Source: Anisakis pegreffii (taxonomy: Eukaryota > Nematoda > Chromadorea > Rhabditida > Anisakidae). Taken from it: a stretch of DNA of 64,000 nt. Shown here piece after piece: positions 48,479 to 61,000 of this stretch. A program made the position numbers and the translations under genes. The notes beneath the pieces are model-generated. The model did not search any database. It saw only the letters and a list, made by a program, of their open reading frames with translations, and was not told the DNA's origin. The stretch is taken from NCBI GenBank assembly GCA_035041965.1, contig JAPYMA010000634.1, forward strand, positions 102,619 through 166,618, read 5' to 3'. Numbering within the stretch: the stretch's first letter is position 1; every line of letters starts with the position of its first letter.

Positions 48479-49956
48479 TCAGAACTGAGCGTAAGAAAGT
48501 CTGTGTGTTAGTGATGATCGCAGAATGCACGCTGCTGATAGTCCGATGACAGTTGCAAACAGAAGGACGAATGTTAATATCAAATAGGCTGCACTAACAC
48601 CCACGGTGAGCACTGAACAACAATCTGGCTGTAAAACGATATGATCAGTTACTAGATCAGTTTTTGTGGAATTTGTTTGTTTGAATTCGAAAACATTGAT
48701 TCTCTCATAAACGAACAGAAAATTTTCCAGTTTTTGTTTCTTGTTTCAGTTCCAAGAAGAAATGTACAAAAATAAAGTAAAGTGATAATTCATACAAATC
48801 TTAAAAAAATATGACGCGCTTATCGAATCAAAACCTGATCAATGAATATACCTGCTGGGCAAGTTCACCTTCGCAGAGATGTTCCTCAATGAATATTGGT
48901 TTCAAATGTGCAGTTGCACCACAACAATTGAACGCTTCTTCAAACGATGTAAAATTTTGACGAGCTTCACTTGAGTTGTACTGCACGTTCATCACATTCT
49001 TTAAAAAATTGAAGAATACAGTTTACGGTTATCAACTTGTAGCCTTCCGATAGGGAAGTGAGAACTCGGTAATCTGCACATAATACGATAATCTTGAAAA
49101 CGTTGAATTTGGTGAAAAATGTCAGAAAAAAAAGGTTATAATAAACTACCTCTAATGATTCCTCGAAAGTTTTTCTGCCTGCGATTGCCAAAAATTGTGA
49201 AGTTATCACAAGGACGATGAAAGTGAATAGTACTATCGAATACTAAACTTTATCTGATTATTAAAATGATATACAAATGTGTAGTCAGTAAAAAGTACTA
49301 TTAATGTTAAAATTATTACGCTTGAAATAGAATGACCGCTAGTCAAGAGATGATTGATAATTGAATTACGCGTTAACAGAAAATGTGCTAGAAATACACC
49401 TTCACCTATGAAGCAATTCAGACTATTAGAGCAGAAAGTGAGTGAGTATTTCAGAAATGATATGAGAGCGAACGCTGTTTGTTCTCTGAATTTGCACATG
49501 CATCGCTCTCTGTTTGATGGTGGCAAACGAGAAAAGAGCACTTCAAAAGCAATCTAACCACAAGCAAGAGCGTTGGATTCTCTGTGATGGCACCAAAGCA
49601 ACCCATGAAACCGACCAGAAAGATAAAGCACGAGAAAATGGCCAACATGATCAAGCCAGCTCGAATCTGAAACTAAGGCGACCATGAGGATGATGATCGA
49701 ACCAGGAAAATGAGCAAACACTTCGCAATTCCAGTATGCAATAAATCAGAGCACAGTAATAGCAATAAAAAAAGCCACCAACCACTCCACTGTGCACGTC
49801 ACTACTATCAGCCAATTCAGGCAGATCGTCAACAATATCGGTTTTAGCCAATGCACGAATTGACAGAATCAGAAAGAAGCATCCAATCATGCAAATAATT
49901 GCATTTGAAAGAAACACAAAGTATTTCAAGCACTTTGCACTACAACTCAATTCCAT
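48479..49956 (-). CDS. Tetraspanin, complete
   Basis: Tetraspanins organise membrane microdomains and partner with integrins and other receptors. Exons 49956-49786, 49666-49559, 49242-49150, 48998-48852 and 48628-48479 join in phase 0 throughout, giving 222 aa. The four membrane segments are clear: TM1 KYFVFLSNAIICMIGCFFLI (residues ~9-31), TM2 GLIMLAIFSCFIFLVGF, TM3 SIVLFTFIVLVITSQFLAI, TM4 AAYLILTFVLLFATVIGLSA. TM2 is followed by the family MGCFGAITENPTLLL intracellular loop. The large extracellular loop carries the diagnostic CCG motif (AFNCCGATAHL) and the closing PDCC before TM4, plus NSS and NFT glycosylation-type sites. Loop length is normal. The donor after exon 1 (GTGGTT) is weak, so that border could move a few codons. 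A trans-splice-like acceptor (CAACAACAG) is 11 nt before the ATG. The member within the nematode tsp family cannot be assigned. Confidence 0.9.
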
Positions 49957-50404
49957 ATTGTCGACAACTGTTGTTGTTTATCACTAAAACTAACAACTTT
50001 TAGTGCCTCAAATGAATCCTCAGCCAAGACGTAAAACTTTTATCAACGACCTTATCATATCATATAATAATATTTCATGTAATCGTCACAAATGGACAAA
50101 TAACAAACAAATAATTGAGTGAAGTATACAATAAGAAATGCAATGAAACGAAACCAAACAAATAAATGTAAAACATTAATGCGATCCGCAATTTTCTTAA
50201 CCATTACAGCCATGATTTTTTTTCTCAATTACATCAACAATAGCAATGACACTGGTACATCATTCGGTGCATAATGCGAAACTGATGTGATGAGCGCCAA
50301 ATGCTACAATCAGAACGAACAGATTTATATGCAATCATGACAACATGAATAGATAATTAGATGCTAGCCGAACCATAACCTCGCTTAGGTTGGATAACAT
50401 TAAT

Positions 50405-50460
50405 GGCATCGGTACACCATTCGGTTTTCAGTAAAACTTTTCCCCTCGAGAGAGAATCGA
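50405..50460 (+). repeat. Diverged single arm of the 22.4-kb hairpin repeat
   Basis: GGTACACCATTCGGTTTTCA followed by GTAAAACTTTTCCCC corresponds to one arm of the inverted repeat at 22366-22450 (GGTACACCACTCGGTTTCAA, GCAAAACTTTCC). A further fragment (GGTACATCATTCGGTGC) is near 50254. Confidence 0.6.
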
Positions 50461-51397
50461 ATTCGCGATATACCAATCATCGCTTAGGTGCTATACCTCT
50501 GAGTCATTGCGTAGACCGTTTAGCTCGCACCGATCGGCTGCGTCGACTTTACAATCAATTTTCCTGCGCACATAATGCGAGCATCAAACGCTACAATAAG
50601 AGCATTACGCTTTCATCTCTTCCATTTAATCAATAGAATACTTTCTTCAGTTATTTATTGACTTTTGATGGCTATTGATTGTTTTCGCCGTATTCAGGTA
50701 ATCGCTCATCAAATCTTGGAACAGTCTAAAGAACAGCGAAGAATTCAAACGCTTGCCCAAGCTAACTTTTCACATAGATTTTCGTTCACGTTCGCCACAT
50801 CTCGACACATACATAATTTTTACTTTCAGCACAAATTTCACCTGTTGAAAAGACGATGACAATTTCGAGACAAACTGAACGATATAGCAGGAATGAATGA
50901 TACCGGGTGAAACTGCACCCTGCAAAAAATATTATCGATGAATAACATGAGCACACGCACAACTCGTAACGCATTGCACATTATTGGATGAGTGAGCACA
51001 TCTATAATTTCGTTCATATAAAAACGTATGATTTTTTATTGGAAATGTTGCACAATGTTGATTCATAAATGACGTGATTTGTTTGCTCTGTTTCATCATA
51101 ACAATTTTTATATGTGCAGTGAGATTTACCATGAGATGAGAGAAAGAATATACGCATACGTGGATTTACCTCGTTAGGAAATCAGTTCGTTGCTCATTTC
51201 CAAAATTTTCGTTATCTATCGTCGTTCCGTTTGCACGACCGAAGAAAGTTTCCCTATTTCACCATTTGTGTTCAGTTTAACCAGTGTTATTCAAGTGTGA
51301 CAATCCCATCACTAAATTTCTCTAGTATAGAGGCCAGAATGCTGAAAATGAGCAAAAATTCTTCTAATTTCATGATCTCCCATTTGAGCGTCTACTG

Positions 51398-51761
51398 CAG
51401 GGTTTCTCAATCAGGGGTGCTCGCATCCTTTGCGGGTGCGAGATTGTATTCCAGTGGGGGGGGGGGCGAGGGAACACTTCATTTTTCATACATTAAAGTA
51501 GTCGAGGGCGGATTTCAATGCATATGCATGGGTATAAAATAAGCGAAGATGAACTTTAACGTAAATATTTTTGAAAAGACTAGAAATGTACTCTAATGGT
51601 ATACACTTATCTGCACTAGAGACACTCACTTTAGTAGATAATAGACATAGTGTGGATATTGTGAGGGGTGCGAGGACATTTTAAATATTGTTGTAGGGGG
51701 TGCAAGGACATCTCAAAAATTTTTAAGGGGTACGGGCGAGAAAAAAGGTTGAGAAACACTG
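51398..51761 (+). mobile_element. Short non-autonomous hAT-like element (MITE)
   Basis: Begins CAGGGTTTCTCAATCAGGGG and ends AAGGTTGAGAAACACTG, an inverted pair of the CAG(G/T)GTTTCTCAA type seen at hAT element ends. Inside are G-rich blocks (GGGTGCGAG, GGGGTGCAAGGACATCTC) and an 11-G homopolymer at 51456-51466. Length is 364 bp and no transposase is encoded. The flanking 8-mers (GTCTACTG, GTGCATTG) agree only partly, so a target-site duplication is possible but decayed. Confidence 0.7.
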
Positions 51762-52477
51762 GTGCATTGATTAAATCGTGCATTGTTTTCGTTGTACTTT
51801 GTCTTCTCTTACGTGTGCCATATTGCTTTTTAGTGTCTCCCCAGGGACAACATTTCCTGTAATAGATGAATTACTTGTCCTTAGACACATACATATTTGA
51901 AGCGTGAGACAATGTTTTTTGCTAAGTAACAGTGCTTTTATTTCCTTCGGGAATACCATTCCATACACCGGTAAAATGATAGCCGGAATGCTTCGTTCGA
52001 GGATAAATGCCCACCAAATACACCAGCTTCTTCCTACAGCCACTCATCTGCCTACTTTTTCTTCATTTCATCTCTTTTTTTATCCCATCCACACTACGCT
52101 CAGGGTCTAGAACAGTGCCGTACATCGAAATTCCTCATCGTCCATGACAGTCTTAATAACTATGACACAAATTCTGAGCTCGTGCATACTGCTACACAAA
52201 GAACTGATTGTTCTCTAGTTTCTGATAGGTTCGAATGGTGATTTATGAAAAGAATCCTTCCGCTGCCGCGAGCTTAAGGCTAAGTTGATGTATTTATAAA
52301 GTCAGCATAACACAAAAATATACCCTGAAAACAAAATTGCCTTGTATGACTTCCTAAAACATTATATTTGAGTGGATTACGACAGTCCTCGAAAGTCAGA
52401 TGAATGAAGCATTCTGAGCGCATGTAATCTTGCTAACATGTTCTTTATGGTCAACTATCATTTTGTTGTATCTACAC

Positions 52478-52825
52478 CAGTGTTTCTCATGCTCGGAATC
52501 TCTATTACTCCATTGTATGGTCTGGCAGGCCGTTATCCCCTTCCCCCTCCTCTCCCTAGAAGGATTTACTATTTCCACGCACAGCGTCAGGAGCAAGTCA
52601 AAAACCGGTCCAGAAATTCATCGGTGGCGTGAAACAAATTAATTTCCTGGAATGAAACAAGTATTTTTAGAACTTTATTTATCAAATACTGAAAAAACAT
52701 AAGCCTCAGCAGTCAACAATGAAAACCAATTTTAAAAAAGTATTTATCAGCGAGGGGGAAACTGAATTTCATCAACAAAAAATTACTCTTTGGGGAGGCA
52801 ATTAACTCCTTGATGAGAACCACTG
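52478..52825 (+). mobile_element. Second hAT-like MITE
   Basis: Begins CAGTGTTTCTCATGCTC and ends TGATGAGAACCACTG, so the terminal 12 bp are inverted repeats with one mismatch. Length 348 bp, non-coding, with an internal pyrimidine-rich block near 52540. Ends are close to, but not identical with, those of the 51398-51761 element, suggesting related families. Confidence 0.65.
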
Positions 52826-53220
52826 CGTTAGATGGCTATAAGGAGCGTCGCGCGACACACGCAACTTTCGTAATGGAAGGAGAGCGAAGAGACGTGGGAG
52901 AGGGCTTCTCTTTCTGGCCTCGAAAAACTGTTATTTATTTTCCATGTTTTGGCCTCTGAGGACGACTGTTCTTTTGTCAATCTTCTTACTTTCTTATGTG
53001 ACTTTGGTACTTTCTTACGTAGCTTATCATTGAACTGAATCCTTGAAATTCCATTCCACAGATTCATAATTTCCTGAACACTGAAAATTTGAAGTGTGTT
53101 TCAACTACTGTGAATGTTTACGCAGCAGTGTTTTTTATTAAATTCGTTTCCATCAAAACAAAATCAAGGTGAATAATTGTTCGTGTGGAATAAGTGAAAC
53201 AGGTTCAATTTTAGAGAAAA

Positions 53221-53424
53221 ATGTCTATCAGTGAAGCGACAAAATCGGCATCACAGCAGAACGCTTGTAACACTGGCATACAACAATGCGCAATGCATCA
53301 ATCTCAAATGAATGACACCGTTAAATTAAATGATTGTTGGCTTACACATACAAACAAACAAACAGATAGATCACTTTCGTCAACGGAACTTGTCTTGGCA
53401 TTTACAAACAACTTGAATAGATAA
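53221..53424 (+). CDS. Small candidate ORF, 67 aa, function unknown
   Basis: ATG at 53221 follows AATTTTAG|AGAAAA, an acceptor-like site with a 6-nt leader, as seen at other starts in this window. The peptide is hydrophilic, Ser/Thr/Asn/Gln-rich (ISEATKSASQQNACNTGIQQ) with four cysteines, and no signal peptide. No homology is recognised. Chance ORF is a real possibility. Confidence 0.25.
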   Translation: MSISEATKSASQQNACNTGIQQCAMHQSQMNDTVKLNDCWLTHTNKQTDRSLSSTELVLAFTNNLNR

Positions 53425-54023
53425 CTGTTGAACACAGATAAATATAACAAGCGCATGTTCGCTGAAATAAACCTTTCTCAACAACAATAGTCAGATAAAG
53501 AACAAATTTAATTTTAGCATACGACCTCTACAACACATTCATATCAACTGTAAAAGTAAAACTGTTTGCCATTTCATACCTTATTTGAGTGGATCTTGTA
53601 CTTGAGGGCTAGGAGAATCTTATTTTTTACTCGTTTTTTACTCGTCATAAAAACCTATGAGACTATTGTGCGTACGTGAAAGGCATTCCAGCTTAAAGCC
53701 ATATTTGATGGTTTCGATGTCCTTTTATTTATCTTGATAATGACTTTAAAATTCCCATCGACTCTCTCACTTAAACTCAAATCAGTCACAATTCAGGTTG
53801 GATGAATTGATTCTCTTCAATTCAAATTTCCCAATGTATAAACTAAGCTCAAATCATTCGGCATAATAATAAGTGACATACAAACAAGATGTACAGAACT
53901 TACACACATAATTTACCATACCACAAGTTATTTCTTAAACAAAGATCATTCAAAATAATACATAAAATTTATAATTATATTGTCTGGCTGATGAAACCTG
54001 AAGATAACAGCTCGTCGAGTTCA

Positions 54024-56704
54024 TCAAAATGTTCCTTTTGCACGCCTTTTTAAATGTATTGATTTTGCTAAAGCCAGGAAATCTTCTGCTGAATTCAGTT
54101 TACTCACAACAGAATCGCTTGGAGGTAAGAAGCCCGGTGCACTATCGCGGTCGACAATAGGTGTTTGCTGACGAGGTGGTTGAGGAGCAGGTGGAATAGG
54201 ACCTGATTCTTAAAAGCATTTATTCATTCTCATTCACATACGAGTAAAACGTTTCTGCTCAGTTCTGTTTATATCGTCCCTTTACCTGACTCGAATGCTG
54301 ATATATCGTTAAACGTGCAATCTGTTTATATCGTGAAACGTTAAACGTTTAGTGGTGGGCAATAACGTGTTCTTCGTTATTCCGCTACTAGAGGAGCTAC
54401 TTTTTTTTGGTAGTGCAACAGCTCGCTACTTTTTCCATAGGGCGAAAATTTGCAGCGATAATTTCCATTTCAACAATTTTTTAGCAGCATAAAGTAGCAA
54501 TAACTTGTGCTGTATTCTTTCATTAGTGTTTTAGTGAACTAGTTTTTTTTTTTTCAGATTTCCGCTAACTCGCTACTTTTTGTCTAGAAGGGGATCTTTA
54601 TTTTTCTCAACATCAAGATATTTAAAATACATGTTTATTCATAATCACCTTAACGGGTCGAAGTTAAATGTTCAATCATATCGTTTTAGCAAAAATTAGC
54701 GCTACTCTTTCCGGTCAGCTGCATTTTGAGTGAAAAGTTTTCGCCACTTTTTTGGCAGCTAGGCTATTAGCGGAAAAAAATTTTTGTCGGGCATTAACGG
54801 TTAATGGAACTAATTTTTGACGTGCCAATCACTGACACCAGCAACCAGCTTGATCGGTTATGTGCTCTTTCTATATCGCTTCATCAATTTCCTAGAAAGA
54901 GTAAACAGTATTGGAAAACACATCAAGAATAAACCGTTGGAAAAACTGGATGAAGAGTCAGTGCAGTGGGTACGAAATACAGAAAAAAGATGTATGAAAC
55001 AATATCATATGTTTCTAGTGGAGTTTATTACCATCTTACCTTGCTCAAATTGAATCGAATTTTGCGCAGTATGTAAACGACTTTGAATGATCTCTTCATT
55101 AGGTATTTGGTGAGTTAATTGTGAAGCTGACTTAAATATATCTGATTGTGGAAGTTCAACAATTGGTGGTGGGGTTGGACCACTTGATTGAGACGTGTGG
55201 AACGATGGTTGATTGGGCGTGGAAGGTACTGAAGTGAATGTAGGAGGGAGTAAATGGGGTGAATGGTCTGATGGGATTTGCGAATTGTGGACTGTCGGAA
55301 GGCTTTGTGGAGAGGATGAGGTGAGTGGTGAAGCAGGATCAGATAGGACTTGAATTTGCGACATAGTTAATGTCATAGGTGTTACTGGTGTTGGTTGGAT
55401 GAACTGTTGTTGAACTGTGACGAATGACAGATCGCTGAGTTGCATTTGAGCAATTGTTGGATCAGTTTGTGAGATGGTGCTAGATGGATTTGATGGGGTT
55501 GCTGTTTCAAGTGTTTTAGACAGAGCTGCTTCATTAGTTGATTTGTGGATTACCGCTGGAGTGTCATCTACGTTTTGAGCGAGCATAGACGAAGGCAATG
55601 AAGATTGAAGGGAATGAGAAGAGGAGCTTCGGAAAGGAACTGACTCGTGATCTTGTGGACGAAGGAGATGAGCATTTTGTTGACGTGATGATACGTTGAA
55701 TGATGATGAAATACCCGATGAGAAGCGATTACTTCGATCGTTTATCGAATTTGATGATGAGGGTGCGAGTGGAAGGAATGGGGCATGAGACTGAAATGCT
55801 TCTTGAGATGGCATCAGTTGTTCGTGTTGAATTCTTGATGGTTTAACTTGCAATATCGACTCAGTTGATGACTGAATGTGCTGTCGATGGTGACTCGAAC
55901 GCAACTGACTGTTGTTCGCTAGAATTTGAGTTCGTTGTGCCAGCCGCATAAATGGTACGTGAGCAATTTGCTCCGGCCGAACCGGCTGATGCTGCTGCTT
56001 CCATCGGAATCGAGCTACAGATGCAGGTCGCACACGAATCTGTCTGGTGGCCGTTGGATGTGTGATGACGTTTTGCCATCGTTGTATCGTGCGATGGGTT
56101 TTACTTGATTTGCTAAATTTCCGTATAACCAGAAGAATGAACTTGGAAAGTGTAACGCTCAATGATAAGTGAACAAAGCTGATCCCTTTCAAAGATTTTG
56201 TTTCTTAAAGGTTCCGTTGATAAATGTATGCTCGAACAGTAAAAAAAAGGTAAAAAATTTGTGATATGCAAAATCTGGGGCATCTCACTTGGATGATGAT
56301 GTGTTGAACGAATTGGGCACACGAACTAGTATCTGAGTGATACGACGATCAAGAGTGCTTGATAATGACTGATGTTGATTCAGGTCATTAAGAGCAGCAG
56401 AATGATGAGGATGTTTTGCAAGTGCAGTTTGTGCACGTTTCTGACGTCGCAGCTGCTGCGCTGTGGTATCGAGTGATGTAACATCGACAAAACTATCGCG
56501 CGTGACTTGTTCTCCGTTATTCCTGTATTCATTGATTTGTTACAACAGCAATAATTTACATTCGACAGCTTATTCAAAACGGTCTGCTGGATTCTACCCA
56601 AGTATCAACATATGAAGCATCAAATAAACTAACAACTTGTTGAGATGAAGTAGTGCGGTGTTTCGTTGTTCTGCGAAAACGCGATGCTGTGAGAATCGCT
56701 CTGG
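54024..56704 (-). CDS. Unknown Ser/Pro/Gln-rich protein, 3' four exons (5' end unresolved)
   Basis: Exons 56704-56637, 56522-56289, 56112-55040 and 54208-54024 join in phase (2, 2, 1) to a stop, about 519 residues. The first traced exon begins in phase 0 after CAATTTAAG and lacks a start, so more exons lie upstream. The N-terminal 100 residues look folded or helical and basic (TTAQQLRRQKRAQTALAKH, STLDRRITQILVRVP). Exon 3 is low-complexity Ser/Pro/Gln/Thr-rich and probably disordered (TPPPIVELPQSDIF). The last exon has a proline segment (IPPAPQPPRQQTP) and a conserved-looking C-terminus (SAEDFLALAKSIHLKRRAKG). Composition suggests a regulatory or scaffolding protein; no domain is recognised. 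Confidence 0.6.
54356..54600. repeat. Degenerate GGGCAATAACG repeat block
   Basis: Begins TGGGCAATAACGTG and contains several GCTACTTTTT and ACTCGCTACTTTTT motifs. It is related to the MITE-like element at 20092-20219. It lies in the intron between the last two exons of the minus-strand Ser/Pro/Gln-rich gene. Confidence 0.5.
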
Positions 56705-57339
56705 CTTAAATTGATTGTGTTTTATAGAAGATATTCGATGTATAAGTTACTCTTTGATCATGTTCACAGTGTGTTTCTTAAGCATTTATGATCCTCAGTG
56801 AACCATTAAAAATGGAGGTTATATAGAACCGAAGAAGTTTGAAGTCTAATTAATGTCTGGGGGCGGTATTCAAAACCGAAGCTTTACACAGTTCAAAGTG
56901 ACCATTCATTCCCAGAAATATCAAAATGTTACAACAAAACGAACAATTACTTGGTTACGATTCAATAATGATGGTCTTTGGTGCTGTTGTTGTTTGTGCG
57001 TTCTGTAATTGGGCAGTTAGATTCCATATCTGCTCTGTTTTAAGACTGAACAAGTGGTATATGGTTACACTGGTCAACAGACAGAATGCTTTGCTTCCGA
57101 GACCAGAATGGTAATTTTTTCATTAAGTTTAGGTCTCTAATAATGATTTAAATTGTTTACTAGCTCTAGGTTTCAAGATAAACTTCCGTGTCAGAACACT
57201 ACAAATACTGTTGTTTTTTTTGGGTTTCAACAGGCTTGCGCTAATAGCAAGCCACCAGTTCTTTTGGGTTATGCACCACATAGGAAAGAAGCCCACGAGA
57301 ATATATAGCATACGCTTCAAAGTATAAAATGTGATGAAC

Positions 57340-58085
57340 ATCAGTGGGAGATCTGTGATGACTTAAAAGTTGTTGCTTTTGTGATAGGCTTGCAGATTGA
57401 ATACAGTAAATACTGCTGTTTTTTGGGTGAAAGGAACAACCGTGCAAGATGTCAGGAAAGATTGGCCATCTCGTCAATCATTAGAGATTGGAATAAAAAA
57501 ATGTTCAACATCTACCCATCACTGAACCAAACAAAATTCTGCTACCACCGCTACAGATAAAATTGGCGCCCTCCGAGCTATGGACAATTCCCGTTAAGAA
57601 TTCAAGCAATTAAAGATGAAATTCCTCTCGATAAGCGACGATCAAATAAAACAAGGAATCTTTATCGGTCCTCAGATTCGTGAGCTTCTTAAAGATGGCG
57701 ATTGTGAATCGGCCCTTCATGGGAAGGAAGAAGATACTTGAGAAGCATTCAAGTTAGTGGCAAAAAAATTTCTCGAAAACCGAAGGGAAGAAAGCTATGA
57801 TAAATTGGTGAAAAACCTCATCAAGGCTTACAAGAAATTGGGATATATCATGTCATTCAACATTCACTTTTTAGACTCTTGTTTATTCTTCTATTTCGAC
57901 GAACTATGATGCAGTCAGTGATGAACATGGTGAAAGGTTTCACCAAGATATTTCAGCCATGGAAAAGCGGTATCAGGATTAATGGAGCACAACCATGCCG
58001 ACTATTGTTGGTCATTGGCAAGAGATGTTTCTTCGGCCGAATATAAGCGTCAAGCAAAAAAGAGGTCAGGTAAGGCATGAAACAA
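57340..58085 (+). pseudogene. Decayed transposon-associated coding relic
   Basis: Plus-strand fragments in order but shifting frames: LQIEYSKYCCFLGERNNRA, KILLPPLQIKLA, QIKQGIFIGPQIRELLKDG, EAFKLVAKKFLENRREESY, VSDEHGERFHQDISAMEKRY and HADYCWSLARDVSSAEYKRQ. I recognise this series from a repetitive protein family scattered through many invertebrate genomes and generally regarded as transposon-derived; I cannot name the superfamily securely. At least two frame changes and several stops are present. It is not a functional gene. Confidence 0.65.
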
Positions 58086-58089
58086 GACA

Positions 58090-61000
58090 TACTGCACATT
58101 GTAATAAAAAATTGAAATATTACATGTTTTGTTTTTCTTTATAACTATAGTCTTTGTAACTCAATTCTAAGGATTCAGTATATGAAATGACATACGAATT
58201 AACAAATCTTATTTATTAACTTTTCAGAATTAGTTGGCCAGCGTTATCAGTGAATCAATTCAAAAATTTTAATCCTAGAGCTATATTCGTCACTCTCGAG
58301 ATAGGTGATCGCCAATTTAATCTTAACACTTTATGAATCTCATGATAATGTATTACTTATTTAGTTCGAATTAATGATTCTCTCCAGAATGATGCCAACA
58401 GCTACCTGAATCGATCGGCATTTGTTCTCAATTCTGATGCACTCGCAAGAGGTTTAGTCGACTGAAAGAAGTTTTGAAAAAAGAATGAATTTTTGAGAGC
58501 AATAGTGAAACTCGATGATGACTACGAGTTGCGTAATATGAGTTTTTCATTGACACTTCCTCAAAACAGCAATTCAGTTTAGCACTGCCATCACAATCGT
58601 AATCATATTACTCAAAAAATATCAAGCTAAACATGGAATAAATTACAGTTCCAAGTTGATTCTGATTGTGACTTATTTGCATGAAAATAGCCAGAATCAC
58701 AACGGTTGACGTGTAAGCAACGTTCATCATCGAGGCGTCCGATTTTCTGAAGTGGTATGAATTACTTTACGATTAATACTCGTCGCTAGAGTCTCTATAC
58801 GACATTCTGAAATCTATAAACTGTGAAATTCTCTAATGTTCGATTTTGGACGTACGACATTGTAAGGCTGAATTAAGAATAACAGATCGCTGTGACATAG
58901 ATATTCCAGTTCAAAAAAGAACACAACAGACTCATAATTTCAAAATAATTGCAATTCCAATCTAGAAATTCTAACCACTCATTCATCATGTAATAACCTG
59001 ATGCTTAAGACACAATGGGTAACACTTTCATATCCACAATGACGATTTCATAAAAAATTTTAAAGACTGCAAAAGACACATATTTAGCGATGAGATGAGC
59101 GAAACACGAGTAGTTGTGAAAATCGTTATGAGGAGTTTTATCGATTCTGGTGCATGAAGTTAACATTCTTGATGAACACTACAAGTTTTCTCTCACTCCG
59201 AAATGGAAAGATAAAAATGACTTCACCAGTTGAAGCATTATCGTGATTCGCACTTACATTTCAGCAGTATTACTTCATCTGGTTGAAATAAAGCTCCATC
59301 GATAAGGATTAAATCAATTTAGATTGTATGCAAAACTGGTCATACTGATCATGATTAACTACTTATATGTGAATTGCACAATTATAAGATTACCTTCCTA
59401 GATTTCCTTATCGACATTTTACTGTTTTTTCGATGACTTGCTTGTGGAAGTGAAACGAAAGATTCAATGAAAACAACTTTAGAGAGCGTGTAAAAACATT
59501 TGCTGCAGTGATGTTTGTTTAGTCTTTCATATATGTGAATATAATGAAAGGATCAATTTAAAAAAAATTAATCGTTGATATAATCGGATACTTAGATGAT
59601 GCATATTTACAAAAGCTAAGTTCCATGTAATTATTTCTGCTAAAGAAAAAATGTGTGGAAAAGATATGATAAATCACCAAAGAGTGGAATTATGACATCT
59701 TAAAAGTTGCTAAGCCACGTTCTCTGATTGATGTGACAATCAGTGATTTGTGGTCGTTTCAAAAGCAACTTTCGCTTTGATCTAAATTAGTAGCAACGTA
59801 TAGAAGCAATAACTAAGTCGGCCAGTACTCATTTTCAAGCAGTTATTTAATGTTCAATTTTCAGGATTGCTTTTTTGATATCTGCTAACATAAAGCAGCT
59901 TGCTTTCATCGTAAGTAATTAATCTCAGGAGCAATCAGCTTTCAATACTGACTGTTAAATGAAAATATAGGCCAGAAAACAGAATTTGTTAGCGGGCTAA
60001 CATATTCTCGACAATGATTAACGATTATGATGCGATTAACATATGAAAAAAATATAGCGATATCAGCCATAAGAGCAACAGCAATAATTCTGGTTTTGTG
60101 AAAGATAATTTCATACATATAGCACACGAATAAGAACAACTCAGAAATTGGAGTCAACTCAATCCAAAACACATAGATCAACTGAAACTTATAAACACTG
60201 AACTTTGAATTGGTAGATCTAAAGGAACAAATTTCGAAATTATATTGTACAATCATCTGGAACGTTCAAGGCTTCTGTCAAACGAAGGAATATATCAAAA
60301 GTTTCCTTTGATAAAATTCCCAATGTTAAGCAATATATTAAAAATTCCCAATCAAACGAGGCAAAAACTATTCATTTAAGAAGTAGTTGAATGTATAATA
60401 ATAGTCGTTTGATTGAAAGTAGTGGTCATGCAATGAATGTATATCGTGGAGGAAGTGAAGTGAAGCACCCCATTTTCACTTTCGAGTGATTCGAAGAAAG
60501 TATACGGAACGAATTAATAGGTGAACAAGAAGCACCTGACTTGATAGGTGCTTCTCTAAACTATACCATCCATCCATGTATCTGCTGCGGAAACCGGATA
60601 ATCGCCGTAACAGCTTTTTAAAGAGAGCTTGTTTTCTGTCTCATTGTGAGCTTGTTTTTTCCGTTGATCTCATGTTCTGCCCATCATTTACATAAACTCT
60701 CTCTGACAATACTACAAATGTCGTCCAAGCAAATTTCAATCAAAAGGTGAATTTCATCGAAATGCATTTGAAATAGGGTCACTACAGCATCTTGCACAAT
60801 GTTACTTTTGCGAGCGCAAGTTCTGATCGTCAGTAGACTGTATCGCACAATATTTCTTTCATATTATCCTTGTAATCTGGATATACTGAAAACTTTTAAA
60901 AAAGTTTTTAAAAGATGGATGAACGGCAAGCTGATCGCTGGTCGAGCTGACAGATGTGCTTCGCAATAGTCTGAATAAATGAATCGCACACATGTTGCAC

